Source: JACMMS01 sp043758775
Lineage (GTDB): Bacteria > Pseudomonadota > Gammaproteobacteria > Burkholderiales > Methylophilaceae
DNA: 43,426 nucleotides
Direction of reading: 5' to 3'
NCBI GenBank assembly: GCA_043758775.1
Contig: JAYVMU010000077.1
Location: forward strand, 1-43,426
Of the stretch, positions 1 to 9,151 are shown piece by piece. Within the stretch, counting starts at the first letter, position 1. Each line of letters opens with the position of its first letter. The notes under the pieces were generated by a model. It worked only from the letters and a program-made list of their open reading frames with translations, did no database searches and was not told the origin of the DNA. Made by a program: the position numbers and the translations under genes.

Positions 1-1998
1 CATCACCATCATGACGAAGCATTACCCAGTGAGTTAAGTACTATGGATGGCGCTGATATTGCGCACTTAATTGAGGATTTAGATGGTTATTTGTGTGAAT
101 TAGGCACCGCACAGATTCGGGATGGCTTGCATATTCTGGGTCAGGCTCCTGCAAATGACCAAATGGTGGACATGCTGTTATCGCTTACGCGGCTGCCCAA
201 TCAGGATGTGCCTGGCCTGCAGGAAGAGGTCGCAAAAGTATTCGGCTTGAAAATTGATATGCTGCTGGAAGATCGTGGCAGACGCATTAATGTAGTCACC
301 AGCCTCGCTGAGATTGCTCAGCGTCCAATAGCGACGCGTTCTGACGCGATTGAAGCGATTGATGAGTTATGTGGCAAGCTATTAATGACGCTTCAGGCTG
401 GCAATTTTAATGCGACAATGATTGATGGCGTAGTAGAAAGTTTGTTTGGGCATTTGCGTGAAGAAAGTGGTTTTTCCTCACGCGCATTATTACAACCTGT
501 GACAAAACAAAAATCAGCTAGTTTAATGGGTGGCCTTAAACAGCCACTTAAAAAACGTGCACCTGCAATCGCTTCACCTTCAATACTGCAAGAAAATAAT
601 TGCTTTGAAGGTTTGTGTAAGGTTATGCAGTTTACCTGCAATACTTTAGTACCTAACCTCATTCGCACCACAGATGAAATTCATTACCTGCTGGTTGGTT
701 TGTCAGGCGGTTATGTACCCGCAGGCCCTAGCGGTGCCCCTACACGGGGCATGGCGCATATATTGCCAACTGGTAGAAACTTTTATTCGGTTGACCCGCG
801 CAGCGTGCCTTCACAATCAGCTTGGCGAGTCGGCCAGCAACTATCACATGAAGTATTGGCAAGGCATTTGAAAGAAACAGGAACGTATCCTGAAAGCGTA
901 GCAATCAGCATTTGGGGCACGAGCGCCATGCGTACGCATGGCGATGATGTAGCGCAAATATTAGCGCTGATGGGTGTTAAGCCAGTGTGGCGTCCAGAAA
1001 ATCGCCAGCTTATTGGTGTAGAAGTGATACCTCTTACAGTGCTTAAACGCCAGCGTATTGATGTCACTACGCGCATTAGTGGTTTTTTCCGTGATGCGTT
1101 TCCGCAACTGGTCAGTTTGATAGACGATGCTGTGCAAGCCGTGATTGCGCTAGATGAACCGCTCACTGAAAATTTTGTTAAAAAACATTATTTAGAAGAG
1201 TTAGCACAGTGGATAGGCAAAGGTTTAAGTGAAGAAGCGGCAAAAAGTCGCGCTAGCTTCCGTATATTTGGCGCAAAACCTGGCAGTTATGGTGCAGGAA
1301 TTTTGCCGTTAATACAAGAAAAAAACTGGCAAGTCGATCAAGACTTTGCTGAAGCGTATATCAACTGGGGCGGCTATGCGTATACTCGCCATGTGCAAGG
1401 TGTAGATGAACGCGAAGCTTTTAAAGTGCGCTTATCGGGCGTGCAAGTTGCACTACATAATCAAGATAATCGTGAACATGATATTTTTGATAGCGATGAT
1501 TATCTGCAATTCCATGGAGGCATGATTGCCACCATACGTGCATTGACTGGGCAACAGCCTCGCCATTATTTCGGTGATAGCCATAATCCAAATAAGGCAC
1601 AAGTGCGCGATCTTAAAGAAGAAACCTTACGCGTATTTCGTTCTCGCGTCGTGAATCCAAAATGGCTAGATAGCATTCGTAAACACGGTTATAAAGGTGG
1701 GTTAGAGTTAACTGCAACGGTAGATTATTTGTTTGGTTACGATGCGACGGCCGAAGTGATGGAAGATTGGATGTATGAGCAAGTCGCCAGTGAATATGCG
1801 TTTGACCCAGTGATGCAAGAATTCTTACAAGAGGCGAATCCATGGGCGCAAAATGCTATTGCAGAAAGATTGTTAGAGGCGGCTGAGCGCGGCATGTGGT
1901 CTGCACCAAAAGCTGAATCGCTAGAATCGTTACGTGATTTGTTTTTGAGCAGCGAAACCATGTTGGAAGCACGCGGCGAAAGCCCACGAAGTGTATAA
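1..1998 (+). CDS. cobN: Cobaltochelatase subunit CobN, C-terminal part (5' end outside window)
   Basis: Large subunit of the ATP-dependent cobaltochelatase, which inserts cobalt into the corrin ring (hydrogenobyrinate a,c-diamide in the aerobic pathway). The frame is open from base 1, starting with four His codons, so the first ATG at 43 is internal and the gene enters from the left. About 665 residues are visible, roughly the C-terminal half of a 1,200-1,400 residue protein. The segments DLDGYLCELGTAQIRDGLH and VNPKWLDSIRKHGYKGG are typical of the CobN/BchH family. It is followed after 18 bases by the AAA+/VWA motor subunit, the usual partner. BchH-type magnesium chelatase is the alternative, but the cobalamin context decides against it. 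Confidence 0.93.
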   Translation, partial: HHHHDEALPSELSTMDGADIAHLIEDLDGYLCELGTAQIRDGLHILGQAPANDQMVDMLLSLTRLPNQDVPGLQEEVAKVFGLKIDMLLEDRGRRINVVTSLAEIAQRPIATRSDAIEAIDELCGKLLMTLQAGNFNATMIDGVVESLFGHLREESGFSSRALLQPVTKQKSASLMGGLKQPLKKRAPAIASPSILQENNCFEGLCKVMQFTCNTLVPNLIRTTDEIHYLLVGLSGGYVPAGPSGAPTRGMAHILPTGRNFYSVDPRSVPSQSAWRVGQQLSHEVLARHLKETGTYPESVAISIWGTSAMRTHGDDVAQILALMGVKPVWRPENRQLIGVEVIPLTVLKRQRIDVTTRISGFFRDAFPQLVSLIDDAVQAVIALDEPLTENFVKKHYLEELAQWIGKGLSEEAAKSRASFRIFGAKPGSYGAGILPLIQEKNWQVDQDFAEAYINWGGYAYTRHVQGVDEREAFKVRLSGVQVALHNQDNREHDIFDSDDYLQFHGGMIATIRALTGQQPRHYFGDSHNPNKAQVRDLKEETLRVFRSRVVNPKWLDSIRKHGYKGGLELTATVDYLFGYDATAEVMEDWMYEQVASEYAFDPVMQEFLQEANPWAQNAIAERLLEAAERGMWSAPKAESLESLRDLFLSSETMLEARGESPRSV

Positions 1999-2016
1999 GA
2001 TAGTTGAGTAACTTTT

Positions 2017-3984
2017 ATGAATAGTGTCAGTTTCCCTTTTTCAGCGATAGTCGGCCAGTCAGAGCTCAAGACCGCCTTGTTACTTTGTGCGGTTGACGCT
2101 AGCTTAGGCGGCGTATTGATTCGCGGCGATAAAGGTACGGCTAAAAGCACGGCGGCACGTGCACTTGTCGACATTTTACCGCCGATAAAACGTACGCTAG
2201 GTTGTGCCTATAATTGCAGCCCCAATGCACCTTATGAGCAATGCGAAATTTGCAACGATGCAGCGCATGTGATTCAAGATTCGCCAGTGCCCTTTGTTAC
2301 TTTGCCACTGGGAGCAACTGAAGATCGTGTGATTGGCACTTTAGATTTAGAGCGCGCGCTTAAAGGCGCTAAACGTATTTTTCAGCCTGGCCTGCTTGCC
2401 GCCGCGCACCGTGGCATACTTTATATTGATGAAGTGAATCTGCTACCTGACCATTTGGTTGATGTGTTATTAGATGCCGCGGCAATGGGTCAAAACTCTG
2501 TGCAGCGCGAGGGTTTGTCGGTTACCCATCCAGCGCGTTTTACCTTGATTGGTACGATGAATCTTGAAGAAGGTGATTTACGTCCACAATTATTAGACCG
2601 ATTTGGACTTATGGTGGAAGTTAAGGCGCCACAAGATAAAGTGCAGCGTTCTGAGGTGGTGCGCAGACGTATTGCTTTTGAGGCCGAGCCGGCTTGCTAT
2701 GCTGGGTCTTACCAAGCGCAACAAACTGAGTTTCGCAACCAGGTAGTGAATGCGCAAAGTCTGTTTGTAGACGTAGTGCTGGCAGATGATATTCTCGATT
2801 TAATCAGCCATTTATGTTGTGAATTTGAAGTGGCCAGTCTGCGTGCGGATATTGTGATGCACAAGGTTGCGCGTGCGCTTGCAGCGTTAGATGGACGAAC
2901 AGCAGTGAATCTTACGGATGTCAAAAATGCGGCAGAATTTGTGTTGCCACATCGCCGCCGCCGTAAGCCATTTGAGCAGCCTGGGTTGGATAAAGAACGT
3001 CTTGATGAGCTAATGAATGAGGCGGTAGAGAGCCAGAATGCCGCGAATGTGAATCAAGCACCATCTAAACCTGAGCCGCCTAGACCTGAATCACAAGTGC
3101 CCGCTGAACAAGAGGGATCAAATCGAGCACTAACAGAGCAAAATAATGCAACTCAACCTGCTAGCGAGCAAATTGTCTCGTCCGCTTTAACACATCCATC
3201 ACTCAAAATATCAGTTGCATTAAGTGCAAATAGCCATAGCAGTGCTGGCCGCAGAAGCCAGGTGAGTGAAGTTGCACGCGGACGCGTATTGCGTACTGTG
3301 CCGCATGAAAATCCTGATAGTCTTGCCATTGCCGCGACCTTAAAAAGTGCAACGATGCGTGATGCAACTGAATTTAGCGTGAAGCGTAGCGATTTGCATC
3401 AAAATATTCGTACTGGAAAAACTGCGAATCTTATTCTGTTTGTGGTCGATGCCTCAGGCTCTATGGCCGCGCAGCAACGTATGGAAGTCGTTAAAGGAGC
3501 AGTGTTAAGTTTATTGACCGATGCTTATCAGCAACGCGATGGAGTGGCTGTGATTTCGTTTCGTGGTGAACAAGCCAGTGTTTTGTTAGCGCCTACGCGC
3601 AGCGTGGAGCAAGCTGAGCTTGCATTGCGTGAATTGCCGACCGGTGGACGCACCCCGTTATCGCATGCTTTGCAATTAGCCTTAGACATGCTTGAGCAAA
3701 CCGATACGCGCCATGCGCCGCCATTATTGATTGTGTTAAGTGATGGCAAGGCGAATGTGGCCTTGCAGGAAAATGGCGACCCGTGGCGCGAAACGCTGGC
3801 ATTGGCGGGTTTAATCGCCGAACGTGCCATACCCGCTTTAGTGCTGGATACTGAGACTGGCTATTTGCGACTTGGTCGCGCCAATCAGCTAGCGCAAGCT
3901 ATGGGCGCTGAGTATTTAACGTTAGAAGAGTTATCCGCTGAGAATCTCGCATTGACGATTTGCGCACGCATGGGGCGTGTATGA
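2017..3984 (+). CDS. Fused ChlI-ChlD type AAA+/VWA chelatase motor subunit for CobN
   Basis: ATPase partner of the CobN cobaltochelatase, 655 residues, combining the two motor subunits (I and D of magnesium chelatase) in one chain. The N-terminal AAA+ domain has Walker A GDKGTAKS (37-44), a cysteine-rich loop (GCAYNC and YEQCEIC, about 66-87) and Walker B with D138-E139. A Pro/Glu/Gln-rich linker spans about 335-385. The C-terminal VWA domain has the MIDAS motif DASGSM starting at D478, then GGRTPLSHAL and VLSDGKAN. Its position directly after cobN supports a cobalt rather than magnesium role. No chlorophyll genes are present. CobS/CobT of alphaproteobacteria are the unfused functional equivalent. 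Confidence 0.88.
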   Translation: MNSVSFPFSAIVGQSELKTALLLCAVDASLGGVLIRGDKGTAKSTAARALVDILPPIKRTLGCAYNCSPNAPYEQCEICNDAAHVIQDSPVPFVTLPLGATEDRVIGTLDLERALKGAKRIFQPGLLAAAHRGILYIDEVNLLPDHLVDVLLDAAAMGQNSVQREGLSVTHPARFTLIGTMNLEEGDLRPQLLDRFGLMVEVKAPQDKVQRSEVVRRRIAFEAEPACYAGSYQAQQTEFRNQVVNAQSLFVDVVLADDILDLISHLCCEFEVASLRADIVMHKVARALAALDGRTAVNLTDVKNAAEFVLPHRRRRKPFEQPGLDKERLDELMNEAVESQNAANVNQAPSKPEPPRPESQVPAEQEGSNRALTEQNNATQPASEQIVSSALTHPSLKISVALSANSHSSAGRRSQVSEVARGRVLRTVPHENPDSLAIAATLKSATMRDATEFSVKRSDLHQNIRTGKTANLILFVVDASGSMAAQQRMEVVKGAVLSLLTDAYQQRDGVAVISFRGEQASVLLAPTRSVEQAELALRELPTGGRTPLSHALQLALDMLEQTDTRHAPPLLIVLSDGKANVALQENGDPWRETLALAGLIAERAIPALVLDTETGYLRLGRANQLAQAMGAEYLTLEELSAENLALTICARMGRV

Positions 3985-4049
3985 TGCCATTAATTAATAT
4001 TAAGGTAACAAATGTGGGCGCAACTCAAGTGTTAGGAAAACAAACGTGA
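3984..4049 (+). other. Possible 21-codon coupling ORF between the chelatase gene and cbiE
   Basis: A short frame starts ATG CCA TTA and runs 21 codons to TGA. Its ATG overlaps the stop of the chelatase gene (ATGATG around TGA at 3982-3984), and its TGA overlaps the GTG start of cbiE (GTGA at 4046-4049). No homology is recognised. It could be a translated relay that carries ribosomes across a 61-base spacer, or chance. Confidence 0.25.
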
Positions 4050-4777
4050 TTATTTGTATTGGTGCAGGCCCAGGTGACGTAGGTTATATGACGCAACGCG
4101 GTGCAGAGCTAATACGCTCCGCAGATGTTGTTGCAGGCTTTAATGCAGTCATCAATGTTGTGGAGAGTCTAATTCCCGCAAGTGCTGAAATTGTCTATAT
4201 GGGCTATCGAGACCAAGTGGCACAATTAGAGCTAGTGGCAGCTGCACATCATGCAGGAAAACGCTGTGTGGTGGTTTTTATGGGCGATATTCACTTTAGC
4301 GGTTTTCAATATCTTGAGCGTGTAGAACGTGCTTGCGGTCACCCTTTAGAAACCTTGCCTGGTATTTCATCCGCACAGATTTTAGCGTCAAAATCTAAGG
4401 TTTGTTTTGATGAAACGACCTTTATTACGTTTCATCGTCGTGGGGATTTAACGCCATTTAAGCGGCATTTAGTCCATGTGTTGCAAGATGCGCGTAATGC
4501 GATTGTGATTCCATGCCCGTGGGATGCAGCACGTTCATTTATGCCGCCAGCTATTGCCGCCTATCTGCTAGAAAATGGTATTCCTGCTGACCACCCAACG
4601 GAAGTGTGGGAAAATCTCACCCGTGGCGATGCCGAATGGCACGGTACGCTAGCTGAATGTGTGAGCCAAGAATTTTCTGATATGAGCATTATGCTCATTC
4701 GCACACTTAATCCGATGGCGAGTCAAATAGAACCAGCGCCTGTATCTACTGCGACTGAAAGTGTGCAGGCTGAGTAA
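4046..4777 (+). CDS. cbiE: Cobalt-precorrin-7 C5-methyltransferase CbiE
   Basis: SAM-dependent tetrapyrrole methylase that methylates C5 of cobalt-precorrin-7; equivalent to the N-terminal half of CobL. It shows the family N-terminus IICIGAGPGDVGYMTQRGAE, the FMGDIHFSGFQYL segment in place of the usual GDP loop, and LPGISSAQ. At 243 residues it is a CbiE-only protein: the CbiT (C15 methylation/decarboxylation) domain that completes CobL is absent and does not follow as a separate gene. The start is GTG with an AGGAA ribosome site 8 bases upstream. The tail after residue 225 is Thr/Ala/Glu-rich and not part of the fold. Confidence 0.85.
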   Translation: MIICIGAGPGDVGYMTQRGAELIRSADVVAGFNAVINVVESLIPASAEIVYMGYRDQVAQLELVAAAHHAGKRCVVVFMGDIHFSGFQYLERVERACGHPLETLPGISSAQILASKSKVCFDETTFITFHRRGDLTPFKRHLVHVLQDARNAIVIPCPWDAARSFMPPAIAAYLLENGIPADHPTEVWENLTRGDAEWHGTLAECVSQEFSDMSIMLIRTLNPMASQIEPAPVSTATESVQAE

Positions 4778-4779
4778 GC

Positions 4780-6420
4780 ATGTCTATGAATGCCGCAAAC
4801 AGTCTAATGCTTACCACCGATAACAAATTTGGCATTGTGATTGCAGGCCACGGCAGCCGTGACCCTGATGCTGTGCGCGAATTTGAGGCATTAGTTAAGC
4901 TTGTACAACAGCGTGCGCCTGAACATGTGATTCATCATGGCTACCTTGAGTTTTCTAGCCCAACCATTAGCGAAGCGATAGAGCAAAACATTGCGGCAGG
5001 CATGACACAAATTGCCTTAGTGCCAGGGGTTTTATTAGCCGCACGTCATGCTAAAAATGATATGCCTAGTGAATTATTAGCAATGGCAAGCAAACATCCA
5101 AAGATTGATTTTCATTTTGGTGCGCCTTTAAATTTACACCCGCAACTATTGCAGTTAGCCCAAGAGCGCATTATTGAAGCTGAATCGACTTCGCAACAAA
5201 CTATACGCCGAGATGACACATGCTTGGTACTTGTCGGCCGTGGCACGACTGACCCTGATGCCAATGGTGAAGTGTCAAAACTTGCACGCATGCTTGAAGA
5301 AGGTATGGGTTTTGGCGGTGTGTATGTCTGTTATTCAGGCACAGCTAAACCATTGGTTTCAGATGGCTTACGTGCGGCAGCCATGCTAGGGTTTGCACGT
5401 ATTATCGTGTTACCATTTTTTCTGTTTGATGGTGTGTTAGTTAAGCGTATCTACGCTGCGGCAGATGCATTGCGTGAGCGTGAGCCAGCGTTAGAAGTAC
5501 TGAGCGCAGGATATTTTGGCGCACACCCTCATGTCGCAGATGTGATGATAGAGCGCGCACGCGAAGCGGTTGAAGGTCGTGCGGCGATGAATTGTACCTT
5601 GTGTAAATATCGCGTACAGATTGTTGGTTTTGAAGCGCAAGTAGGTGAGCCGCAACAGGCGCATCACATGCAAGTGAGTGGTTTATTAGAAAAAGAAGGC
5701 TTAATGAGTAACGCAGATAATAATAGCGAAACCAAACCAGCCTTTGCAGCTTATGTGCCCCACCCGATAGAGGCCGAAAGCTTCCGCATTATCGCTGAAG
5801 GTCTTGATTGGAGCAGTTTTCCTCCTGAACAGCTGACCGCTTTACAGCGTTTGGTACATACCAGCGGTGACTTTGAAGCAGTGAATGATTTGTATTTTTC
5901 TGCTGGTGCAATCGAGAATGGCATTCGTGCATTGTTGCGTTGCAGGCGCGTTGTGGTCGATGTGACCATGGTGCAATCTGGCCTCAAGCGAGCCTTAATT
6001 GAGCAGCTAGGTATAGAAACGTGGTGTGGCGTGCATGATAGAGAAACTTACCTGATGGCTGAGGCGGATGGTATTACGCGTTCAGCCGCAGGTATCCGCC
6101 GCGCATGGGAGAAGTTCGGGAACGATATTATTTTGGCGATTGGTGACGCGCCTACGGCAATTATGGAAGCGACTAGATTGATCCGCGAGCATGGTTGGCG
6201 TCCTCAACTAGTCATTGGTCTGCCAGTAGGTTTTGTTGGCACGCGAGAATGCAAAGATGAATTAAAACGTTGTTTACAAGTGCCACGTATTACCAATAGC
6301 GGCACACGTGGTGGCTCACCGTGGGCGGCGACTATTGTGAATGCGTTGATGATAGATGCCTTGAATCAATTAGCGACATTAGATACAAGCTTAGAGCAAG
6401 ATGGAGCCAATAGAATTTAG
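4780..6420 (+). CDS. cbiX-cbiC: CbiX-CbiC fusion: sirohydrochlorin cobaltochelatase and cobalt-precorrin-8 methylmutase
   Basis: A 546-residue two-enzyme chain. Residues about 15-290 form a long, two-repeat CbiX, which inserts cobalt into sirohydrochlorin. The metal-binding His positions are H24 (AGHGSRDP) and H90 (ARHAKNDMP), and it ends in the MxCxxC signature (M270-N-C272-T-L-C275) known to bind an Fe-S cluster in long CbiX proteins. Residues about 325-540 are CbiC/CobH, which moves the C11 methyl to C12. The catalytic His is H360 in VHTSGDFE, with GTRGGSPWA near the end. A linker of about 30 residues separates them. The start lies 2 bases after cbiE and the stop overlaps cbiD by 20 bases. 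Confidence 0.9.
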   Translation: MSMNAANSLMLTTDNKFGIVIAGHGSRDPDAVREFEALVKLVQQRAPEHVIHHGYLEFSSPTISEAIEQNIAAGMTQIALVPGVLLAARHAKNDMPSELLAMASKHPKIDFHFGAPLNLHPQLLQLAQERIIEAESTSQQTIRRDDTCLVLVGRGTTDPDANGEVSKLARMLEEGMGFGGVYVCYSGTAKPLVSDGLRAAAMLGFARIIVLPFFLFDGVLVKRIYAAADALREREPALEVLSAGYFGAHPHVADVMIERAREAVEGRAAMNCTLCKYRVQIVGFEAQVGEPQQAHHMQVSGLLEKEGLMSNADNNSETKPAFAAYVPHPIEAESFRIIAEGLDWSSFPPEQLTALQRLVHTSGDFEAVNDLYFSAGAIENGIRALLRCRRVVVDVTMVQSGLKRALIEQLGIETWCGVHDRETYLMAEADGITRSAAGIRRAWEKFGNDIILAIGDAPTAIMEATRLIREHGWRPQLVIGLPVGFVGTRECKDELKRCLQVPRITNSGTRGGSPWAATIVNALMIDALNQLATLDTSLEQDGANRI

Positions 6421-7570
6421 CCTTGGCGTGCTAGCGCCTAACGGATTAAAGCGTGGGCGCACCACTGGCAGCTGTGCCACGGCTGCGGTTAAGGCAGCAC
6501 TTCATCTATTGTTAGCTAATCAGCAACTGGCGCAGATGAAAGTCATGCTGCCAGATGGCACGCATTATTTAATCGTTCCCATACAAGCTTGTCGTTGGAT
6601 AGATGCCAACACCACTCGGGCTGAAGTATTGAAAGATGGTGGCGATGATCCTGATAGTACGCATGGCTCAACCATCTATGCCGAAGTGCGGCGTAACGCT
6701 ACAAAAGCATTGTGTTTTAAAGCGGGTAAGGGCGTGGGGATTGCCACCCAGCCCGGTTTACGTGTTGCCGTAGGTGAGCCTGCGATTAACCCGGTGCCTA
6801 GGTTGATGATGCGCCAAGCAGTTGAAGATGTATTGATTGAAACTGGAAATATAAATGATTTAGGGTTTGACCTGATTATTGGTTGTGAGCAGGGGGAGGA
6901 AATCGCTAAAAAGACCTTTAACCCCAGGCTGGGCATCCTAGGCGGCATTTCTATTTTAGGTACCAGCGGTATTGTTGAACCTTTATCTCTGGCATCTTGG
7001 ATTGCTTCGATTGAAGTGTATGTGCGTGTGGCGTTAGGTGGTGGTGCAAAGAGTGTGGCGTACTTACCTGGTAAGATAGGTCGGCAGTTTGCTAAAGATG
7101 TATTGGGTTTACCATCGCAACGCGCGATACAAATTGCCAATTTTCTCGGTGAAGCACTTGATTTTACTCAGCAGGCACTGGCAGAAAATAATAGTCGGTT
7201 AGAAGTGCTTTGGCTGGCAGGGCATCCAGGTAAGCTTGCGAAAGTGTTGGATGGCATTTGGGATACACATTCTAGCAAAAGTAATATGGCCATGAATGCA
7301 GTGGCAAATGTAGCGGCAGAGCTTGCGTTTGAGCCAATGATTGTGGAAGAAATGAGACAAGCAAATACAGTAGAAGCCGTGATGGAACGTTTAAAAAATG
7401 AGCCTCGCGCACAGGCGTTTTGGATGGAAATCGAAAGTCGAATCAGCCAGCTTGCACACAGCCGTGTGCCGTTGGTAGACCGTGTTGAAGTGAGATTGTT
7501 TAACCTGAATGGTGACGCGCTAGGAAAAGATTATATGGCTCAAGAGAATAAAGTACAGAAGGCAATATGA
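6401..7570 (+). CDS. cbiD: Cobalt-precorrin-5B C1-methyltransferase CbiD
   Basis: Methylates C1 during ring contraction in the oxygen-independent pathway. The signature LKRGRTTGSCATAAVKAAL begins at about residue 16, and LGGGAKSVAYLPGKIGRQF plus WLAGHPGKLAKVLDGIWDTH are typical CbiD segments. At 389 residues it is close to family length. The ATG lies inside the end of cbiX-cbiC (20-bp overlap) and the stop overlaps the cbiL start (ATGA), so it is probably translationally coupled on both sides. CbiD belongs to the early-cobalt route, which contrasts with the CobN-type late chelatase at the left of the operon. Confidence 0.92.
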   Translation: MEPIEFSLGVLAPNGLKRGRTTGSCATAAVKAALHLLLANQQLAQMKVMLPDGTHYLIVPIQACRWIDANTTRAEVLKDGGDDPDSTHGSTIYAEVRRNATKALCFKAGKGVGIATQPGLRVAVGEPAINPVPRLMMRQAVEDVLIETGNINDLGFDLIIGCEQGEEIAKKTFNPRLGILGGISILGTSGIVEPLSLASWIASIEVYVRVALGGGAKSVAYLPGKIGRQFAKDVLGLPSQRAIQIANFLGEALDFTQQALAENNSRLEVLWLAGHPGKLAKVLDGIWDTHSSKSNMAMNAVANVAAELAFEPMIVEEMRQANTVEAVMERLKNEPRAQAFWMEIESRISQLAHSRVPLVDRVEVRLFNLNGDALGKDYMAQENKVQKAI

Positions 7571-8313
7571 GTGAATTAGTACACCCATTAAAAATGGGCA
7601 GTTTTACAGGGTTAGGCGTAGGCCCAGGCCCAGCAGGTTATTTGCCTTTGGCGGCTTTTGAAGCATTAAAGCAAGCAGATTTGATCTATGTGCCAAGAGC
7701 GCGCGGCGCAGAGCTTTCAGTGGCTTTGCAGTGCTTGGCGGGGATTGATGTGCCTGCACATAAGCTGGTTGAGATTGAGTTCAATATGGACCCAGACCGG
7801 AGCGTATTAAGCGAGCATTATAAGAATTTAGCAGAAAGTATCGCGGCGCATTTACATGCAGGTCAACACGTGGCTTATCTCACGATTGGCGACAGCATGA
7901 CCTATTCAACTTACGGCTATATTTTGGCGGCACTCATTGAATCTGTGCAGAGACTGGTCTATAAAACCTATCCTGGCATTACCAGTTATGCGGCAGCGGC
8001 TTCAGCATTGGATTGGCCGCTGGGTGAGGGTAAAGAGCGCACTTTGATATTACCTTGCCCTGAAGCTAAAGAAACCTTGCGCACTGAGATTGAAACACAT
8101 GACATTATCGTACTGATGAAAATTGGCGATAGGCTGACTTGGGTATTGGAACTATTGCGCGAAATGAACATTGCGCATCAATGTGTATTTGCTAAACGCA
8201 TCGGCTTGTCAGGTGAAATTTTAGCCAGAGGCGTCCAAACCTTATCCGCCACCGATACTATGGGCTATTTGGCCACCATGCTAATTCGTAAAACACCAAG
8301 AGAAAGGCGTTAA
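7567..8313 (+). CDS. cbiL: Cobalt-precorrin-2 C20-methyltransferase CbiL/CobI
   Basis: SAM-dependent methylase acting on C20 of (cobalt-)precorrin-2, the first dedicated corrin step. The 248-residue protein has the N-terminal GLGVGPGPAGYLPLAAFEAL loop, the TIGDSMTYSTYGYI segment that replaces the usual GDP motif in CobI/CbiL, and TYPGITSYAAAASAL. The start ATG overlaps the cbiD stop by ATGA. Sequence alone does not distinguish the cobalt-free from the cobalt-bound substrate, but the neighbouring CbiX, CbiD and CbiG favour the cobalt form. Confidence 0.9.
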   Translation: MSELVHPLKMGSFTGLGVGPGPAGYLPLAAFEALKQADLIYVPRARGAELSVALQCLAGIDVPAHKLVEIEFNMDPDRSVLSEHYKNLAESIAAHLHAGQHVAYLTIGDSMTYSTYGYILAALIESVQRLVYKTYPGITSYAAAASALDWPLGEGKERTLILPCPEAKETLRTEIETHDIIVLMKIGDRLTWVLELLREMNIAHQCVFAKRIGLSGEILARGVQTLSATDTMGYLATMLIRKTPRERR

Positions 8314-8317
8314 CAGC

Positions 8318-9151
8318 ATGAAAGTTTATTTTATAGGCGCAGGGCCGGGCGCAACAGATTTAATTACTTTGCGCGGTGCTAACATTCTCGGGCGTGTGCC
8401 TATGGTGCTTTATGCAGGTTCATTAGTACCCGCAGCAATGCTGGAACATTGCCGCGCAGATGCTGAGATTTTTGATACAGCCGCGCTAGATCTAGAGCAA
8501 CAGGAAACCTGCTATCGTCGCGCGGTGTTAGAAGGTTTTGATGTAGCACGTCTGCATTCGGGCGACCCTGCAATATATGGCGCAACGGCAGAACAAATGC
8601 GCCGTTTAGAGGCGCTTGGTATTGAATATGAAGTCGTGCCAGGCGTATCGTCATTTACGGCCGCCGCGGCCACAGTTCAGGCTGAGCTTACAAAGCCTGA
8701 ACTGTCACAAACGATTATATTAACGCGTGTTTCAGGGCGAGCATCGGCAGTGCCAGAAGCCGAAGCGATTGAGAAACTTGCGCAACATCAAGCGACGATG
8801 TGTATCTTTTTATCTGGCCCGCATCTTAAAAAAATCGTGGCTGATTTACGCCTACATTACCCCGATGACACGCCTGTAAAATTGGTTTACAGAGCCACTT
8901 GGCCTGAAGAAAAGATTTATGAAGGTACTCTAGCCACCATTATTAAAGATACTAAGCGCGGTGAATGGAGCTTGACCACTATGATGCTGGTGGGCGCTAC
9001 GCTTGGCAATGGTGCGCAAGTGGAATCGCGCTTGTATGACAAAGACTTTTCACACATTTTTAGAGTGGTTAGAAAACGTAAAAAGAAAGAAGTCGCCAAA
9101 AAATCAGAAAAAGACGATGCTTCAGATAGTCAGAAAGCGTTAACCGAATGA
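8318..9151 (+). CDS. cbiF: Cobalt-precorrin-4 C11-methyltransferase CbiF/CobM
   Basis: Tetrapyrrole methylase for C11. Family segments are VYFIGAGPGATDLITLRGA at the N-terminus, VLYAGSLVP, ARLHSGDPAIYGATAEQMR (SAM-binding GDP loop) and VVPGVSSFTAAAA. The core ends near residue 250 and is followed by a strongly charged Lys/Glu/Asp tail (RKRKKKEVAKKSEKDD) not needed for the fold. The ATG follows the cbiL stop by 4 bases with an AAAGG ribosome site, and the stop overlaps the cbiG start (ATGA). Confidence 0.92.
   Translation: MKVYFIGAGPGATDLITLRGANILGRVPMVLYAGSLVPAAMLEHCRADAEIFDTAALDLEQQETCYRRAVLEGFDVARLHSGDPAIYGATAEQMRRLEALGIEYEVVPGVSSFTAAAATVQAELTKPELSQTIILTRVSGRASAVPEAEAIEKLAQHQATMCIFLSGPHLKKIVADLRLHYPDDTPVKLVYRATWPEEKIYEGTLATIIKDTKRGEWSLTTMMLVGATLGNGAQVESRLYDKDFSHIFRVVRKRKKKEVAKKSEKDDASDSQKALTE

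Noticed and set aside
2320..2335. GCCACTG, resembling part of a B12-box
   Set aside because: It lies inside the chelatase coding region with no surrounding riboswitch fold; no cobalamin riboswitch was found anywhere in the window.
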